A stretch of 22,609 nt of DNA, taken from NCBI GenBank assembly GCA_038251315.1, contig JBBSBK010000057.1, positions 1 to 22,609 on the forward strand, read 5' to 3'. The notes beneath the pieces were generated by a model. That model was given only the letters and a program-made list of their open reading frames with translations, was not told the origin of the DNA and made no database searches. How positions within the stretch are numbered: the first letter of the stretch is position 1; each line of letters starts with the position of its first letter. This DNA comes from JBBKXP01 sp038251315 (GTDB taxonomy: Bacteria > Pseudomonadota > Alphaproteobacteria > Rhodobacterales > Rhodobacteraceae). A program made the position numbers and the translations under genes. This document shows, in pieces, positions 7,268 to 15,949 of this stretch.

Positions 7268-7307
7268 ATCCATGTGGATGATATAGGGCGTCAGAATGTG
7301 TGCACAA
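7268..7307 (-). promoter_or_regulatory. Candidate promoter and operator of the RHH regulator-esterase operon
   Basis: On the minus strand TTGTGC (7302-7307) and TATATC (7280-7285) are 16 bases apart and can serve as -35 and -10 boxes. Directly downstream is ATCCA-N2-TGGAT (7268-7279). A small dyad at the transcription start is the usual operator form for ribbon-helix-helix repressors, which suggests autorepression. Confidence 0.4.
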
Positions 7308-7353
7308 GCGCAAAACGCAAGGCGCAGTGCCAAGGCTTCAGATCAGGGAAAGT

Positions 7354-7439
7354 TGGTGCCCGCGGCCGGAGTCGAACCGGCACGGCCTTGCGGCCAAGAG
7401 ATTTTAAGTCTCCGATGTCTACCATTCCACCACGCGGGC
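7354..7439 (-). tRNA. tRNA-Leu (anticodon TAA)
   Basis: On the minus strand the 86-base gene begins GCCCGCG and ends CGCGGGC-A-CCA, so CCA is encoded. The anticodon stem GGAGA/TCTCT closes a CTTAAAA loop with anticodon TAA (7404-7406 on the plus strand), reading UUA and possibly UUG. A long variable arm (GGCC-GCAA-GGCC) gives the class II shape expected for leucine. The T arm reads GCCGG-TTCGACT-CCGGC. Confidence 0.95.
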
Positions 7440-7488
7440 GCGCCGGGGACAGGCGCGACCATAGGCAGGTTTCGCGCGACGTAAAGGC

Positions 7489-8028
7489 TCAGATATCCTC
7501 GCCCTCGGGTTCGATCAGCAACCGGCGCTCGGACAGCCACGGGTTCAGGACAAGAGCCTCCCGCAAGATGGACTGCGCCTCCTCCATCCGGTCCAACCCG
7601 ATCAGGGTCAGCGCCTTGCCCGTCAGTGCGCCCAAATGGTTCGGTTCGATGGCCAGAGCGCGGTCGATGTCGGTCAGGGCCGTGGCATAGTCCTGCGCCA
7701 TGTAATTGGTGAAAGCGCGCTGGTTGTAACCCTCGGCATAGTCGGGGCAATAGGTGACCAATTCATCCAGAATTTGGGTTGATGCGGCGTAATTCGCCTC
7801 GCCGCGTTTCTGCATTCCCCGGTTCAGCAAATCCTGCGCGGTGTCGTCCGGGGCGGCCATCCAGATGCGCCACAGGCTGTCGTTCAGTTGCGCCGCTTCG
7901 GTCTGGTCGCGGGCGATCGCCATGTTGGCGATGATGCCGTCGACTTCGTCGACGTGGTCGGCAACGGCTGGGCATTCCTCGGCAAAAGCCGGAGACGCGA
8001 GGAAAAACAGGACAAGAATCAGGCGCAT
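7489..8028 (-). CDS. Exported TPR-repeat protein, 179 aa
   Basis: A short signal peptide (RLILVLFFLASPAFA, then EE) indicates export to the periplasm. The rest is helical with tetratricopeptide repeats. The clearest is YAEGYNQRAFTNYMAQDYATALTDIDRALAIEPNH in the middle, followed by a second unit ending AQSILREALVLNP. TPR units bind partner proteins, but the partner is unknown. Two cysteines (CPAVAD near the mature N-terminus and YCPDY) may pair. The gene sits between putR and the tRNA, all on the minus strand, with about 60 bases to putR. Nothing ties it to proline metabolism. Confidence 0.82.
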   Translation of the reverse strand: MRLILVLFFLASPAFAEECPAVADHVDEVDGIIANMAIARDQTEAAQLNDSLWRIWMAAPDDTAQDLLNRGMQKRGEANYAASTQILDELVTYCPDYAEGYNQRAFTNYMAQDYATALTDIDRALAIEPNHLGALTGKALTLIGLDRMEEAQSILREALVLNPWLSERRLLIEPEGEDI

Positions 8029-8088
8029 GGCTGAAGATGCCGGCTGCGTTGCCGCAGCGTCAAGACACGAATGTGTTCACGCACCGAC

Positions 8089-8568
8089 TCATGGACTACC
8101 GGGCGCCAGTCCTTCTTCCTTGACCGCCTGCATGGCGACATAGGTCGAGGTGTTGGCAAGGTGCGGCAAGGTCGAGATTTTTTCAGCCAGCACCAGCCGG
8201 TATCCGGCCATGCTGGCAGTGCGCACCTTCATCAGATAATCGAACGACCCGGCAATCAGGTGGCATTGTTCGATTTCCGGGATCCGCAACACGGCGGCGT
8301 TGAAAGCGGCCAGCGCCGTTTCGCGGGTGTCGGTCAATTTACATTCGACAAAGGCGACGTGGTCGCGGCCCAACCGGATCGGGTCGAACAGGGCGCGATA
8401 TCCCCGGATGACGCCGGAATCCTCAAGCCGTTTCAGCCGTGCCTGGGTCGGAGATTTCGACAATCCGATTCGGCGGGCCAGTTCGGTGACGCTGATCCGG
8501 CCATCGACCGCGAGCACGTCAAGGATCTTGCGGTCGAAATGATCGGTGGCGGAAAGGCGATCGGGCAT
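8089..8568 (-). CDS. putR: Lrp/AsnC-type regulator PutR, 159 aa
   Basis: This is an Lrp-family DNA-binding protein. The N-terminal helix-turn-helix reads VDGRISVTELARRIGLSKSP and is followed by QARLKRLEDSGVIRGYRALFD. The C-terminal half is the ligand-binding RAM domain (HVAFVECKL, IPEIEQCHLIAGSFDYLMKV). The ATG at 8568 is preferred, because the in-frame extension to 8637 runs through the shared promoter region and has no family character. It is divergent from putA. Lrp-type PutR activators beside putA in response to proline are known from Rhodobacter and Agrobacterium, so that role is assigned by family and position. Confidence 0.87.
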   Translation of the reverse strand: MPDRLSATDHFDRKILDVLAVDGRISVTELARRIGLSKSPTQARLKRLEDSGVIRGYRALFDPIRLGRDHVAFVECKLTDTRETALAAFNAAVLRIPEIEQCHLIAGSFDYLMKVRTASMAGYRLVLAEKISTLPHLANTSTYVAMQAVKEEGLAPGSP

Positions 8569-8571
8569 TTT

Positions 8572-8622
8572 TTGCCTGCAACTTAGGGTCAAACGGCCCT
8601 TCTCCGGAAAATTAGCAGGCAA
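8572..8622. promoter_or_regulatory. Inverted repeat between putR and putA, candidate PutR operator
   Basis: TTGCCTGC (8572-8579) and GCAGGCAA (8615-8622) are perfect reverse complements separated by 35 bases, and the flanks are AT-rich. They frame the region where the divergent promoters must lie. Two sites spaced by several helical turns fit DNA wrapping by an Lrp octamer. One arm overlaps the putR 5' end, which would allow autoregulation. Confidence 0.5.
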
Positions 8623-8672
8623 TTTGCCCCGCGACAATCCGCTATCATGGGCCGATCAAACAGGAATCAGTC

Positions 8673-11600
8673 ATGCCCCTTCGCACCCGCCTCGACGCCG
8701 CCATATATGCCCCCGAAGCCCCGGCGCTCGACGCCCTGATCGCCACCGCTGCCCTGTCCGACGCTGACCGCGCCCGGATTTCCGCCCGCGCCACCGATCT
8801 GGTGCGCCAGATCAGGGCCAGCAGCGAACCGGGCCTGATGGAGGTGTTTCTGGCCGAATACGGCCTGTCGACCGACGAAGGCATCGCCCTGATGTGTCTG
8901 GCTGAGGCGCTGCTGCGTGTTCCCGACGCCGATACCATCGACGCCCTGATCGACGACAAGATCGCACCGTCGAACTGGGGCAAGCATCTGGGCAAATCGG
9001 CCTCGTCGCTGGTCAACGCCTCGACCTGGGCGCTGATGCTGACCGGCCGGGTGCTGGATGACGACCGGGGCATTGCGCAGCCCCTGCGCCGGGCGATCAA
9101 GCGTCTGGGCGAACCGGTGATCCGCACCGCCGTCGCCCGTGCGATGCGCGAAATGGGCCGTCAGTTCGTGCTGGGTGAGGACATTGGCAAGGCGATGAAA
9201 CGGGCCGAAACGATGCAGGCCAAGGGGTTCACCTACAGCTACGACATGCTGGGCGAGGCGGCGCGGACGGAAACCGACGCACGGACCTATCACCTCGCCT
9301 ATTCGCGGGCAATTTCGGCTATCGCTGCGCATTGTACACACGGGTCTGTCGCCGAAAACCCCGGCATCTCGATCAAGCTCTCGGCGCTGCATCCGCGCTA
9401 CGAAGTGGCGCAAAAGGCCCGCGTGATGGACGAGCTGGTGCCGCGCGTCAAAGCCCTTGCCCTGCTCGCCAAGGCCGCTGGAATGGGGTTCAACATCGAT
9501 GCGGAGGAGGCTGACAGGCTAGCACTTTCCCTTGACGTGATCGCCGCCGTTCTGGCTGACAAGGCGCTTGCCGGATGGGCCGGCTTCGGCGTCGTTGTGC
9601 AGGCCTACGGACAACGCGCCGGCCTAGCAATCGACACGCTTTATGATCTGGCCACCCGGCACGATCGCAAGATCATGGTGCGCCTCGTCAAGGGTGCCTA
9701 TTGGGACGCCGAAATCAAACGCGCGCAGGTCGAAGGGATGGACGGGTTCCCCGTCTTTACCCAGAAACAAGCCACTGATGTCAGCTATATCGCCAACGCC
9801 CGCAAACTGCTGGGCCTGACCGACCGGCTCTATCCACAGTTCGCCACCCATAACGCCCACACGGTTGCGGCGGTGCTGGACATGGCAGCCGCGATGGGAC
9901 GGACCCCGGCGGAATACGAATTCCAGCGCCTGCACGGCATGGGCGAAACGTTGCATACGCTTGTCCTGAAAGCGGAAAAGACCCGCTGCCGGATTTACGC
10001 ACCGGTCGGCGCTCACGAGGATTTGCTGGCCTATCTGGTCCGCCGCCTGCTCGAAAACGGCGCAAATTCCAGCTTTGTGAACCAGATCGTTGACGAGGCC
10101 GTCCCGCCCGACGTGGTCGCCGCCTGCCCTTTCGACGCGCTGACCAAAACTACGGCGTTGAAAACCGGGGCGCAGCTTTTCCTGCCCGATCGGGTCAATT
10201 CCGGCGGTCGAGACATCACCCATGCACCGACTTTAGCCATAATCGACGAGGGTCGAGGGCTGTTCAAAAACACACGATGGCAGGCCTTTCCACTACCGAA
10301 TTTCAGCCAGGAATTTCCAAATTCTAACCTTATCGCCGTCTCCAACCCTTGCAAGTCGGATGATACCGTGGGCCAAGTCGCCAACGCGACGCCCGAAGCC
10401 ATCACCGCAGCCCTTGATGCTGCAGTCGCGTGGTCGGCCCCCGTGTCGGATCGTGCCAAGGTGCTGAACGCCGCCGCCGATGCCTACGAGGTCAACGCGC
10501 CTGAATTCTACGCGCTGCTGGCCCGCGAGGCGGGCAAGACCCTGGGCGATGCGGTGGGTGAAGTGCGCGAGGCGGTGGATTTCCTGCGCTACTATGCGAT
10601 GCGGGCGGGCCTTGGCGACGCCCCAGCGCGCGGCATCTGGACCTGCATCAGCCCGTGGAACTTTCCTCTGGCGATCTTTACCGGGCAGATTGCGGCGGCG
10701 CTGGCGGCCGGCAACGCGGTGCTGGCCAAGCCCGCCGAACAGACCCCGCTCGTCGCGTTCCGGGCCGTCGAACTGCTGCACGGCGCGGGTGTGCCCACAA
10801 CTGCCCTCGCCCTGCTACCGGGTAGTGGCGCAGTGGGTGCAGCCCTGACCGGGGACGCACGGATCAATGGCGTCGCTGTCACCGGATCGACCGCGACGGC
10901 CCTCAAAATCCGCGCCAACATGGCAGCGCACTGCGCCCCTGGCATCCCGCTGATCGCCGAAACCGGGGGGCTGAATGCGATGATCGTCGACAGCACGGCC
11001 CTGCCGGAACACGCGGTGCGCGACATCGTGATGTCGGCGTTCCGGTCCGCCGGGCAACGCTGTTCGGCGCTGCGCTGTCTTTACGTGCAGGACGATATTG
11101 CCCCTAAGTTGTTGAAGATGCTGCAGGGCGCGATGGATGAACTGACGATGGGCGATCCCTGGGATCTGTCCACCGACGTCGGCCCGGTGATCGACGCGCA
11201 AGCACGGCACGGCATTGCCGACCATATCGCGACAGCCCGCGCCGAAGGGCGAATCATCCACGCCCTGACCCCGCCCGCGACCGGCCATTTCATCGCGCCG
11301 ACGATCATCCGGGTTGACGGCATCGCCGATATGAGCCGCGAGATTTTCGGCCCGGTGCTGCATCTGGCGACGTTCCGGGCGGCGGACCTTGGGCGCGTAA
11401 TCGCGGCGATCAACGCCACCGGCTACGGCCTGACCTTCGGTCTGCACACGCGGATCGACGACCGGGTGCAGACGGTGGTCGAACAGGTGCAAGCGGGCAA
11501 TATCTACGTCAACCGCAATCAGATTGGTGCGGTTGTGGGCAGCCAACCCTTTGGCGGATTGGGGTTATCAGGGACCGGGCCCAAGGCTGGCGGGCCGCAT

Positions 11601-12110
11601 TACCTGCCGCGATTCGCCGCCGCCCCGGCGCCTTTGTCGGGCACGACATGGGGCAGGGCGGCAGATTTCGCCGCCCTCGCCAAAGCCCTCAGATCGGCCC
11701 CGGCGGGAACCCCCGCGCCAATCCGCGACATGCCGGGGCCGACCGGCGAAAGCAACCGGCTCGGGGCCTATCCGCGCGGCCCGGTGCTCTGCCTTGGTCC
11801 GGGGGCCGACACAGCGGCAGCGCAGGCCCGCGCGGTGCACGATCTGGGCGGCGTCGCGGTGCAAGCCGACGGTCTGGTTGCCGCCGACAGCCTGACCGGA
11901 CTCGGACCGCTGGCAGCGGCGATCTGGTGGGGCGACGCAACGACTGGCCGCGCTTACGAAATGGCGCTCGCGTCCCGCGATGGCCCGATCATCGCGCTGG
12001 TGACCAGCCTGCCCGATGCCGCCCATGTTCTGCATGAACGCCACGTCTGCATCGACACCACCGCGGCCGGGGGCAACGCCGCCCTGCTGGCCGAAGTCGG
12101 GGCACGCTGA
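8673..12110 (+). CDS. putA: Bifunctional proline dehydrogenase / glutamate-semialdehyde dehydrogenase PutA, 1145 aa
   Basis: This enzyme oxidises proline to pyrroline-5-carboxylate (FAD) and then to glutamate (NAD+). Order: a helical N-terminal region; a proline dehydrogenase barrel from about residue 150 to 480 with GISIKLSALHPRYE, MVRLVKGAYWDAEIKRAQ and YEFQRLHGMGE; and an aldehyde dehydrogenase domain from about 520 to 985 with CISPWNFPLAIFTGQ, ETGGLNAM (E763), SAGQRCSALR (catalytic C797) and EIFGPVLH. About 160 C-terminal residues resemble the degenerate C-terminal domain of longer PutA forms. There is no N-terminal ribbon-helix-helix domain, so it cannot repress its own gene as E. coli PutA does, which fits the divergent putR. 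The interdomain linker (about residues 520-570) is AT-rich and unusual in composition. The gene ends before a repeat-rich intergenic region. Confidence 0.96.
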   Translation: MPLRTRLDAAIYAPEAPALDALIATAALSDADRARISARATDLVRQIRASSEPGLMEVFLAEYGLSTDEGIALMCLAEALLRVPDADTIDALIDDKIAPSNWGKHLGKSASSLVNASTWALMLTGRVLDDDRGIAQPLRRAIKRLGEPVIRTAVARAMREMGRQFVLGEDIGKAMKRAETMQAKGFTYSYDMLGEAARTETDARTYHLAYSRAISAIAAHCTHGSVAENPGISIKLSALHPRYEVAQKARVMDELVPRVKALALLAKAAGMGFNIDAEEADRLALSLDVIAAVLADKALAGWAGFGVVVQAYGQRAGLAIDTLYDLATRHDRKIMVRLVKGAYWDAEIKRAQVEGMDGFPVFTQKQATDVSYIANARKLLGLTDRLYPQFATHNAHTVAAVLDMAAAMGRTPAEYEFQRLHGMGETLHTLVLKAEKTRCRIYAPVGAHEDLLAYLVRRLLENGANSSFVNQIVDEAVPPDVVAACPFDALTKTTALKTGAQLFLPDRVNSGGRDITHAPTLAIIDEGRGLFKNTRWQAFPLPNFSQEFPNSNLIAVSNPCKSDDTVGQVANATPEAITAALDAAVAWSAPVSDRAKVLNAAADAYEVNAPEFYALLAREAGKTLGDAVGEVREAVDFLRYYAMRAGLGDAPARGIWTCISPWNFPLAIFTGQIAAALAAGNAVLAKPAEQTPLVAFRAVELLHGAGVPTTALALLPGSGAVGAALTGDARINGVAVTGSTATALKIRANMAAHCAPGIPLIAETGGLNAMIVDSTALPEHAVRDIVMSAFRSAGQRCSALRCLYVQDDIAPKLLKMLQGAMDELTMGDPWDLSTDVGPVIDAQARHGIADHIATARAEGRIIHALTPPATGHFIAPTIIRVDGIADMSREIFGPVLHLATFRAADLGRVIAAINATGYGLTFGLHTRIDDRVQTVVEQVQAGNIYVNRNQIGAVVGSQPFGGLGLSGTGPKAGGPHYLPRFAAAPAPLSGTTWGRAADFAALAKALRSAPAGTPAPIRDMPGPTGESNRLGAYPRGPVLCLGPGADTAAAQARAVHDLGGVAVQADGLVAADSLTGLGPLAAAIWWGDATTGRAYEMALASRDGPIIALVTSLPDAAHVLHERHVCIDTTAAGGNAALLAEVGAR

Positions 12111-12120
12111 CGGACCGCCG

Positions 12121-12211
12121 GACCTCCACCCTGCCCCTTCTTTGGTCCCTGTAACTCCGGGGGAGTCCCGGCCAGGGTCCGGGACGGGGGCAGCGCCCCG
12201 AGTCAGCCCGC
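12121..12211. repeat. GC-rich intergenic sequence with hairpin, possible terminator or dispersed repeat
   Basis: The gap after putA contains the hairpin ACTCC-GGG-GGAGT (12154-12166), followed by GTCCCGG and GGTCCGGGAC, which can form further pairings. I have the impression that such blocks recur between genes in Rhodobacteraceae, but this is memory rather than a search. It may terminate putA transcription. Confidence 0.4.
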
Positions 12212-12291
12212 CCGGTGCGTGCAATAACGGATGCAGGATCGCGCGGGTCGGGTAAGGTAGGTTTCAACCCACCCCTGTTGCAAGGTGCCCG

Positions 12292-13038
12292 ATGTTCCCG
12301 ATCCGCGACCATAACCCTTCTGACACGACACCCTTCGTCACCTATGCCCTGATCCTTGCCAATATCGTGATCTTTGCGCTCACCAACGACACCCTGCTTT
12401 CAGACCAGGCAGTGTCGCTGCTCTATTACGATTATGCGATGATCCCGGCGCGGATCTCCGCAGGCGAGAATTACGCCGCCTTCGTCACCTCGCTCTTTCT
12501 GCACGGCGGGCTTCTGCATCTGGCGGGCAACATGCTGTTCCTGTGGATTTTCGGTGACAACCTCGAGGACCAGTTCGGGCATGTCCCCTTTGCCGTGTTC
12601 TATCTGGCCGCCGGGGTGGGTGCCGGACTGGCGCAATATCTCGTTGAACCGTGGTCGGGGGTGCCGACCGTCGGGGCTTCGGGAGCGATCGCCGGAGTGA
12701 TGGGCGGCTATCTGCTGTTCTTTCCCAAGGCGCGGGTCGATATCCTGCTGTTCCTCGTGATCTTCGTGCGGATCTTTCCGGTGCCCGCGTGGATCATGTT
12801 GGGCCTCTGGTTCGCGATCCAGCTGTTCAGCGGGTTCAGCACGGACACCAGCCAGGGTGGGATCGCCTATTGGGCCCATGCGGGGGGCTTCGTGCTGGGC
12901 GCGATCCTTGCCCTGCCGTTCTGGCTGCGCCGTGGTGCGACTGATTACTGGACCGATACCGACGGTCATCCGCCGCATCCGGCGGCCCGGTATCCCGAAG
13001 CGATCTCGGGCGTGCCAACCGTCCGGCGCCGGCGCTAG
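12292..13038 (+). CDS. Rhomboid-family intramembrane serine protease, 248 aa
   Basis: Rhomboids cut substrate proteins within or near the membrane. The protein has about six membrane segments, starting with PFVTYALILANIVIFAL. The motif SLFLHGGLLHLAGNMLFLWI carries the conserved histidines and asparagine of the oxyanion region. GASGAIAG provides nucleophile S130, and WAHAGGF provides catalytic H196. The C-terminal tail is short, basic and proline-rich. The enzyme is expected to be active. Its substrate is unknown and the neighbours give no hint. It converges on the phosphatase gene with only seven bases between the ends. Confidence 0.93.
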   Translation: MFPIRDHNPSDTTPFVTYALILANIVIFALTNDTLLSDQAVSLLYYDYAMIPARISAGENYAAFVTSLFLHGGLLHLAGNMLFLWIFGDNLEDQFGHVPFAVFYLAAGVGAGLAQYLVEPWSGVPTVGASGAIAGVMGGYLLFFPKARVDILLFLVIFVRIFPVPAWIMLGLWFAIQLFSGFSTDTSQGGIAYWAHAGGFVLGAILALPFWLRRGATDYWTDTDGHPPHPAARYPEAISGVPTVRRRR

Positions 13039-13045
13039 GCGTGGA

Positions 13046-13834
13046 TCAGGCGGCGCGGACGACCTTGGCAAATTGCCCGAATATCGGCTCGGCGGCGCAG
13101 ATCAGCGCCCCATCGGCAAGAATGTCACCGCGCGGCGTCAGCGGTTCGATCAGTGCCCCGGCCTCGCGGGCGATGACCAGCCCGGCGGCAATGTCCCAGG
13201 GGTGCAGGCGGCGTTCCCAGAACCCGTCGTAACGCCCGGCGGCCACATAGGCGAGGTCGAGCGCCGCCGCCCCGAACCGGCGCACTCCCGAACAGGTGGG
13301 CAGCACGCGGGCAAGGTCCTGCAGCGTGTCCGGCAGGTCAGCGCGGCCGGCAAAGGGCAGACCCGTCGCGAACAGGCAGTCGATCATCTTAGATCGTCCC
13401 GACACCCGCAGGCGGCTTTCATTCAGCCAGGCACCTTCGCCCTTCTCGGCGTAGAACATCTCGTCCTTGACCGGGTCATAGATCACCCCCGCGACGATAT
13501 TTCCCTTGTGTTCCAGCGCGATGGACACCGCCCAGTGGCCAAGGCCGTGCAGGAAATTGGTGGTCCCGTCCAGCGGGTCGACGATCCAGCGGCGGGTCGG
13601 GTCTTCACCGTCAATCTCGGTCCCCTCCTCGCCCAGAAAACCGTAAGTGGGGCGCGCCGCCATCAATTCTTCGCGGATCGTCTGTTCGGCCTGCCGGTCG
13701 GCCCGGCTGACGAAATCGCCGGGGCCCTTGGTGCTGACCTGCAACTGTTCGACCTCGCCGAAATCCTTGAGCAGGGCGCGCCCGGCTTTGCGGGCGGTCT
13801 TCATCATCACGTTCAGGTTTGCGCTGCCAGCCAT
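13046..13834 (-). CDS. suhB: Inositol monophosphatase family protein, 262 aa
   Basis: This is a magnesium-dependent phosphatase of the IMPase/SuhB family. The metal-binding motifs are intact: FLGEEGTE (about 66-73), WIVDPLDGTTNF (83-94) and HPWDIAAG (211-218). The start at 13834 is chosen because GGAGG lies a few bases upstream and MAGSANLNVMMKTARKAG is the usual N-terminus. The longer frame to 13921 adds non-family residues. In E. coli SuhB also acts in rRNA antitermination, but whether that holds here is unknown. Other sugar-phosphate substrates are possible. Confidence 0.92.
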   Translation of the reverse strand: MAGSANLNVMMKTARKAGRALLKDFGEVEQLQVSTKGPGDFVSRADRQAEQTIREELMAARPTYGFLGEEGTEIDGEDPTRRWIVDPLDGTTNFLHGLGHWAVSIALEHKGNIVAGVIYDPVKDEMFYAEKGEGAWLNESRLRVSGRSKMIDCLFATGLPFAGRADLPDTLQDLARVLPTCSGVRRFGAAALDLAYVAAGRYDGFWERRLHPWDIAAGLVIAREAGALIEPLTPRGDILADGALICAAEPIFGQFAKVVRAA

Positions 13835-13984
13835 CTGGGCCTCCGGGGTAACAGTCGGGATCAAGTCAGGCGGGCCGTATAGGCGGTCGGTGCGGCGCGG
13901 ACAAGGGGCCGCGCCACCCAAGATGTTAACGCAATTTTTGCAGGTCGCGGGCTAGGTCGATGGGCGAAAAGGATCACGCCGCTC

Positions 13985-15949
13985 ATGCGACTGCCGACAC
14001 TGCGCCAAATCCGGCACGAGACCCGTTTTGTCATGCGGATCTCCGACCGTGACCTGCTGACGCGGGTCGCCACCGGGTTGATGATGCTGGCGGTCTGCTG
14101 GTGGGCCGGGGCCAAGACCACCGTGATCGGTCTGGCCGGTATATTGATGTTCTTTGAATTGGCGGCCAAGCTCGTGGGCTTGTGGATGCCGCGCCGCGAT
14201 GACGATATCCGCGTCGCGGCCGTGATCGGGATCTGGATTCTCAATATTTCATCGACGGTGGCCTACCTTTTGCCGGGGTTGGTGCTGGCCAACCAGACCT
14301 CGATCGCTTTTCTGATGGCCGGCTATCTGTGGCTGTTTGGCGTTTATGTCTATATATCCAATTCTTTCGCCGCCTTGCCATTCTACAACTGGAGCCAGAT
14401 GGCCCCCGCCTTTGCCGCCGCGTTTGCGATGTTCTGGCTTGCGTCGCAGACCACCCATCAATCATCGTCGCCGCTGGAATGGATCGTCACCTGCGGGTTG
14501 ATGTGCGTCTATATCTTCAACACTACCCAGACGATCATGGCGCAAAAGGACACGCAGCGCGAACTTCACGGTGCTCAGGACGCGGCTCATCAGCGACTTC
14601 AGGCGCTTGAACATCTGGCCCGGCATGACAGCCTGACAGGGCTGTTCAACCGGCACGCCTTTGATGAAAGTCTAGCGCAGCTGCTGGCGACACCGCAAAA
14701 GTCCGGGCAGACCGCCCTGCTCCTGCTCGATCTCGACGGCTTCAAGCCCATCAACGACACCTACAGCCACGAGGCCGGCGACACGGTTCTTGCCGAGGTT
14801 GGCAGGCGGATCGCCGCAACAGCAGGCGACCGGGCGGTCGTCGCCCGGTTGGGCGGTGACGAATTCGGCGTCGCCTTGCCGGGTATGGCATCCGGCCGGG
14901 CGGCACTGCGACTTGCGCAAACCCTTGCCACCGCAATCGCCCGCCCGATCCGGTACGAGGGCAAGGAACTGCGCGTCAGTTGCAGCATCGGCATCGATCT
15001 GACATCCAACACGGCCACCACCGTCGCCGAGCTTTGCGCCCGCGCCGATCAGGCGATGTATCGGGCAAAATCCGACTCCGGCGGCATGGCGATCCTTTAC
15101 ACCGTCGGCAGCTTTCCACATCGCACCAGTCTGGAAGACCGGGCGATGTTGCTCAGTGCGATGGCCAACGGCCAGATCAGGCCCTATTATCAGCCCAAGG
15201 TCTGTCTGGACTCCCTAAACACCCTTGGTTTCGAGGCGCTCGCCCGCTGGCCACAGCCTGACGGCACCCTGCGTGCCCCCGGCAGCTTCATTCCGCAGAT
15301 CAACGAACTCGGGCTGCAGGGCGATTTCATGCTGCATATGGCCCGACTGGTCCTGAGTGACATGCAGGACCTGCTGGACGACGCGCTGAACCCAGGTCAG
15401 GTGTCGATCAACCTGCCGGAAATGGCGCTGGCAACCCACAGCGGGCGGATGGACCTGCTCCGTCTGATGTCGGATTATCCCTTGCTGACCCCGCATATCA
15501 CCTTTGAGATCACCGAAGACGTGTTCATCAACCGCTCGGCCGACATCATTCAGGCCAGCATCGCCCGGTTCCGCGCGACCGGCGTGCGGGTGTCACTGGA
15601 CGATTTCGGCACGGGTTTCGCTTCCTTCCAGCATCTGCGCCAGTTGGAATTCGACGAGTTGAAGATCGACACCTCGTTTGTCGCCGATCTGGGCGTCGAT
15701 CCGGCGGCCGACGTACTGATTGCCGGGTTTCTGAGCATCGCAACCGGACTGGGCGTCGGCGTCATCGCAGAAGGTGTCGAAACCAACGCCCAGTTGCAAC
15801 ATCTGCGCCGCCTGGGCTGCAAGATCGCGCAGGGTTATCTGTTCGGCAAGGCCATGCCACTGGCCGAAACCCGGATCAGGCTGTTCGCCGAACAGGCGCG
15901 GGCGGACACGGACAACGACGCTGGCGCGATCAGGCGCGCTGCAGTTTAA
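13985..15949 (+). CDS. Membrane GGDEF-EAL cyclic-di-GMP protein, 654 aa
   Basis: This is a predicted dual diguanylate cyclase / phosphodiesterase. The N-terminal ~190 residues hold about five membrane segments (for example RVATGLMMLAVCWWAGA and LMAGYLWLFGVYVYIS) that I do not recognise as a named sensor domain. A helical linker (about 180-215) leads to the GGDEF domain, whose catalytic motif GGDEF is intact at 290-294. The RxxD inhibitory site is absent (GDRA at that position). The EAL domain follows, with FEALAR (EAL at 417-419), SINLPE, FEITED, SLDDFGTGFA, LKIDTSF, AEGVET and QGYLFGKA all present, so phosphodiesterase activity is expected. The start has AAAGGA upstream; an ATG at 14033 is an alternative. 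The 3' end overlaps metR on the other strand by 20 bases. Confidence 0.93.
   Translation: MRLPTLRQIRHETRFVMRISDRDLLTRVATGLMMLAVCWWAGAKTTVIGLAGILMFFELAAKLVGLWMPRRDDDIRVAAVIGIWILNISSTVAYLLPGLVLANQTSIAFLMAGYLWLFGVYVYISNSFAALPFYNWSQMAPAFAAAFAMFWLASQTTHQSSSPLEWIVTCGLMCVYIFNTTQTIMAQKDTQRELHGAQDAAHQRLQALEHLARHDSLTGLFNRHAFDESLAQLLATPQKSGQTALLLLDLDGFKPINDTYSHEAGDTVLAEVGRRIAATAGDRAVVARLGGDEFGVALPGMASGRAALRLAQTLATAIARPIRYEGKELRVSCSIGIDLTSNTATTVAELCARADQAMYRAKSDSGGMAILYTVGSFPHRTSLEDRAMLLSAMANGQIRPYYQPKVCLDSLNTLGFEALARWPQPDGTLRAPGSFIPQINELGLQGDFMLHMARLVLSDMQDLLDDALNPGQVSINLPEMALATHSGRMDLLRLMSDYPLLTPHITFEITEDVFINRSADIIQASIARFRATGVRVSLDDFGTGFASFQHLRQLEFDELKIDTSFVADLGVDPAADVLIAGFLSIATGLGVGVIAEGVETNAQLQHLRRLGCKIAQGYLFGKAMPLAETRIRLFAEQARADTDNDAGAIRRAAV

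Noticed and set aside
12857..13882. 341-codon plus-strand open frame opposite the phosphatase
   Set aside because: The real gene here is the minus-strand inositol monophosphatase with all motifs intact.
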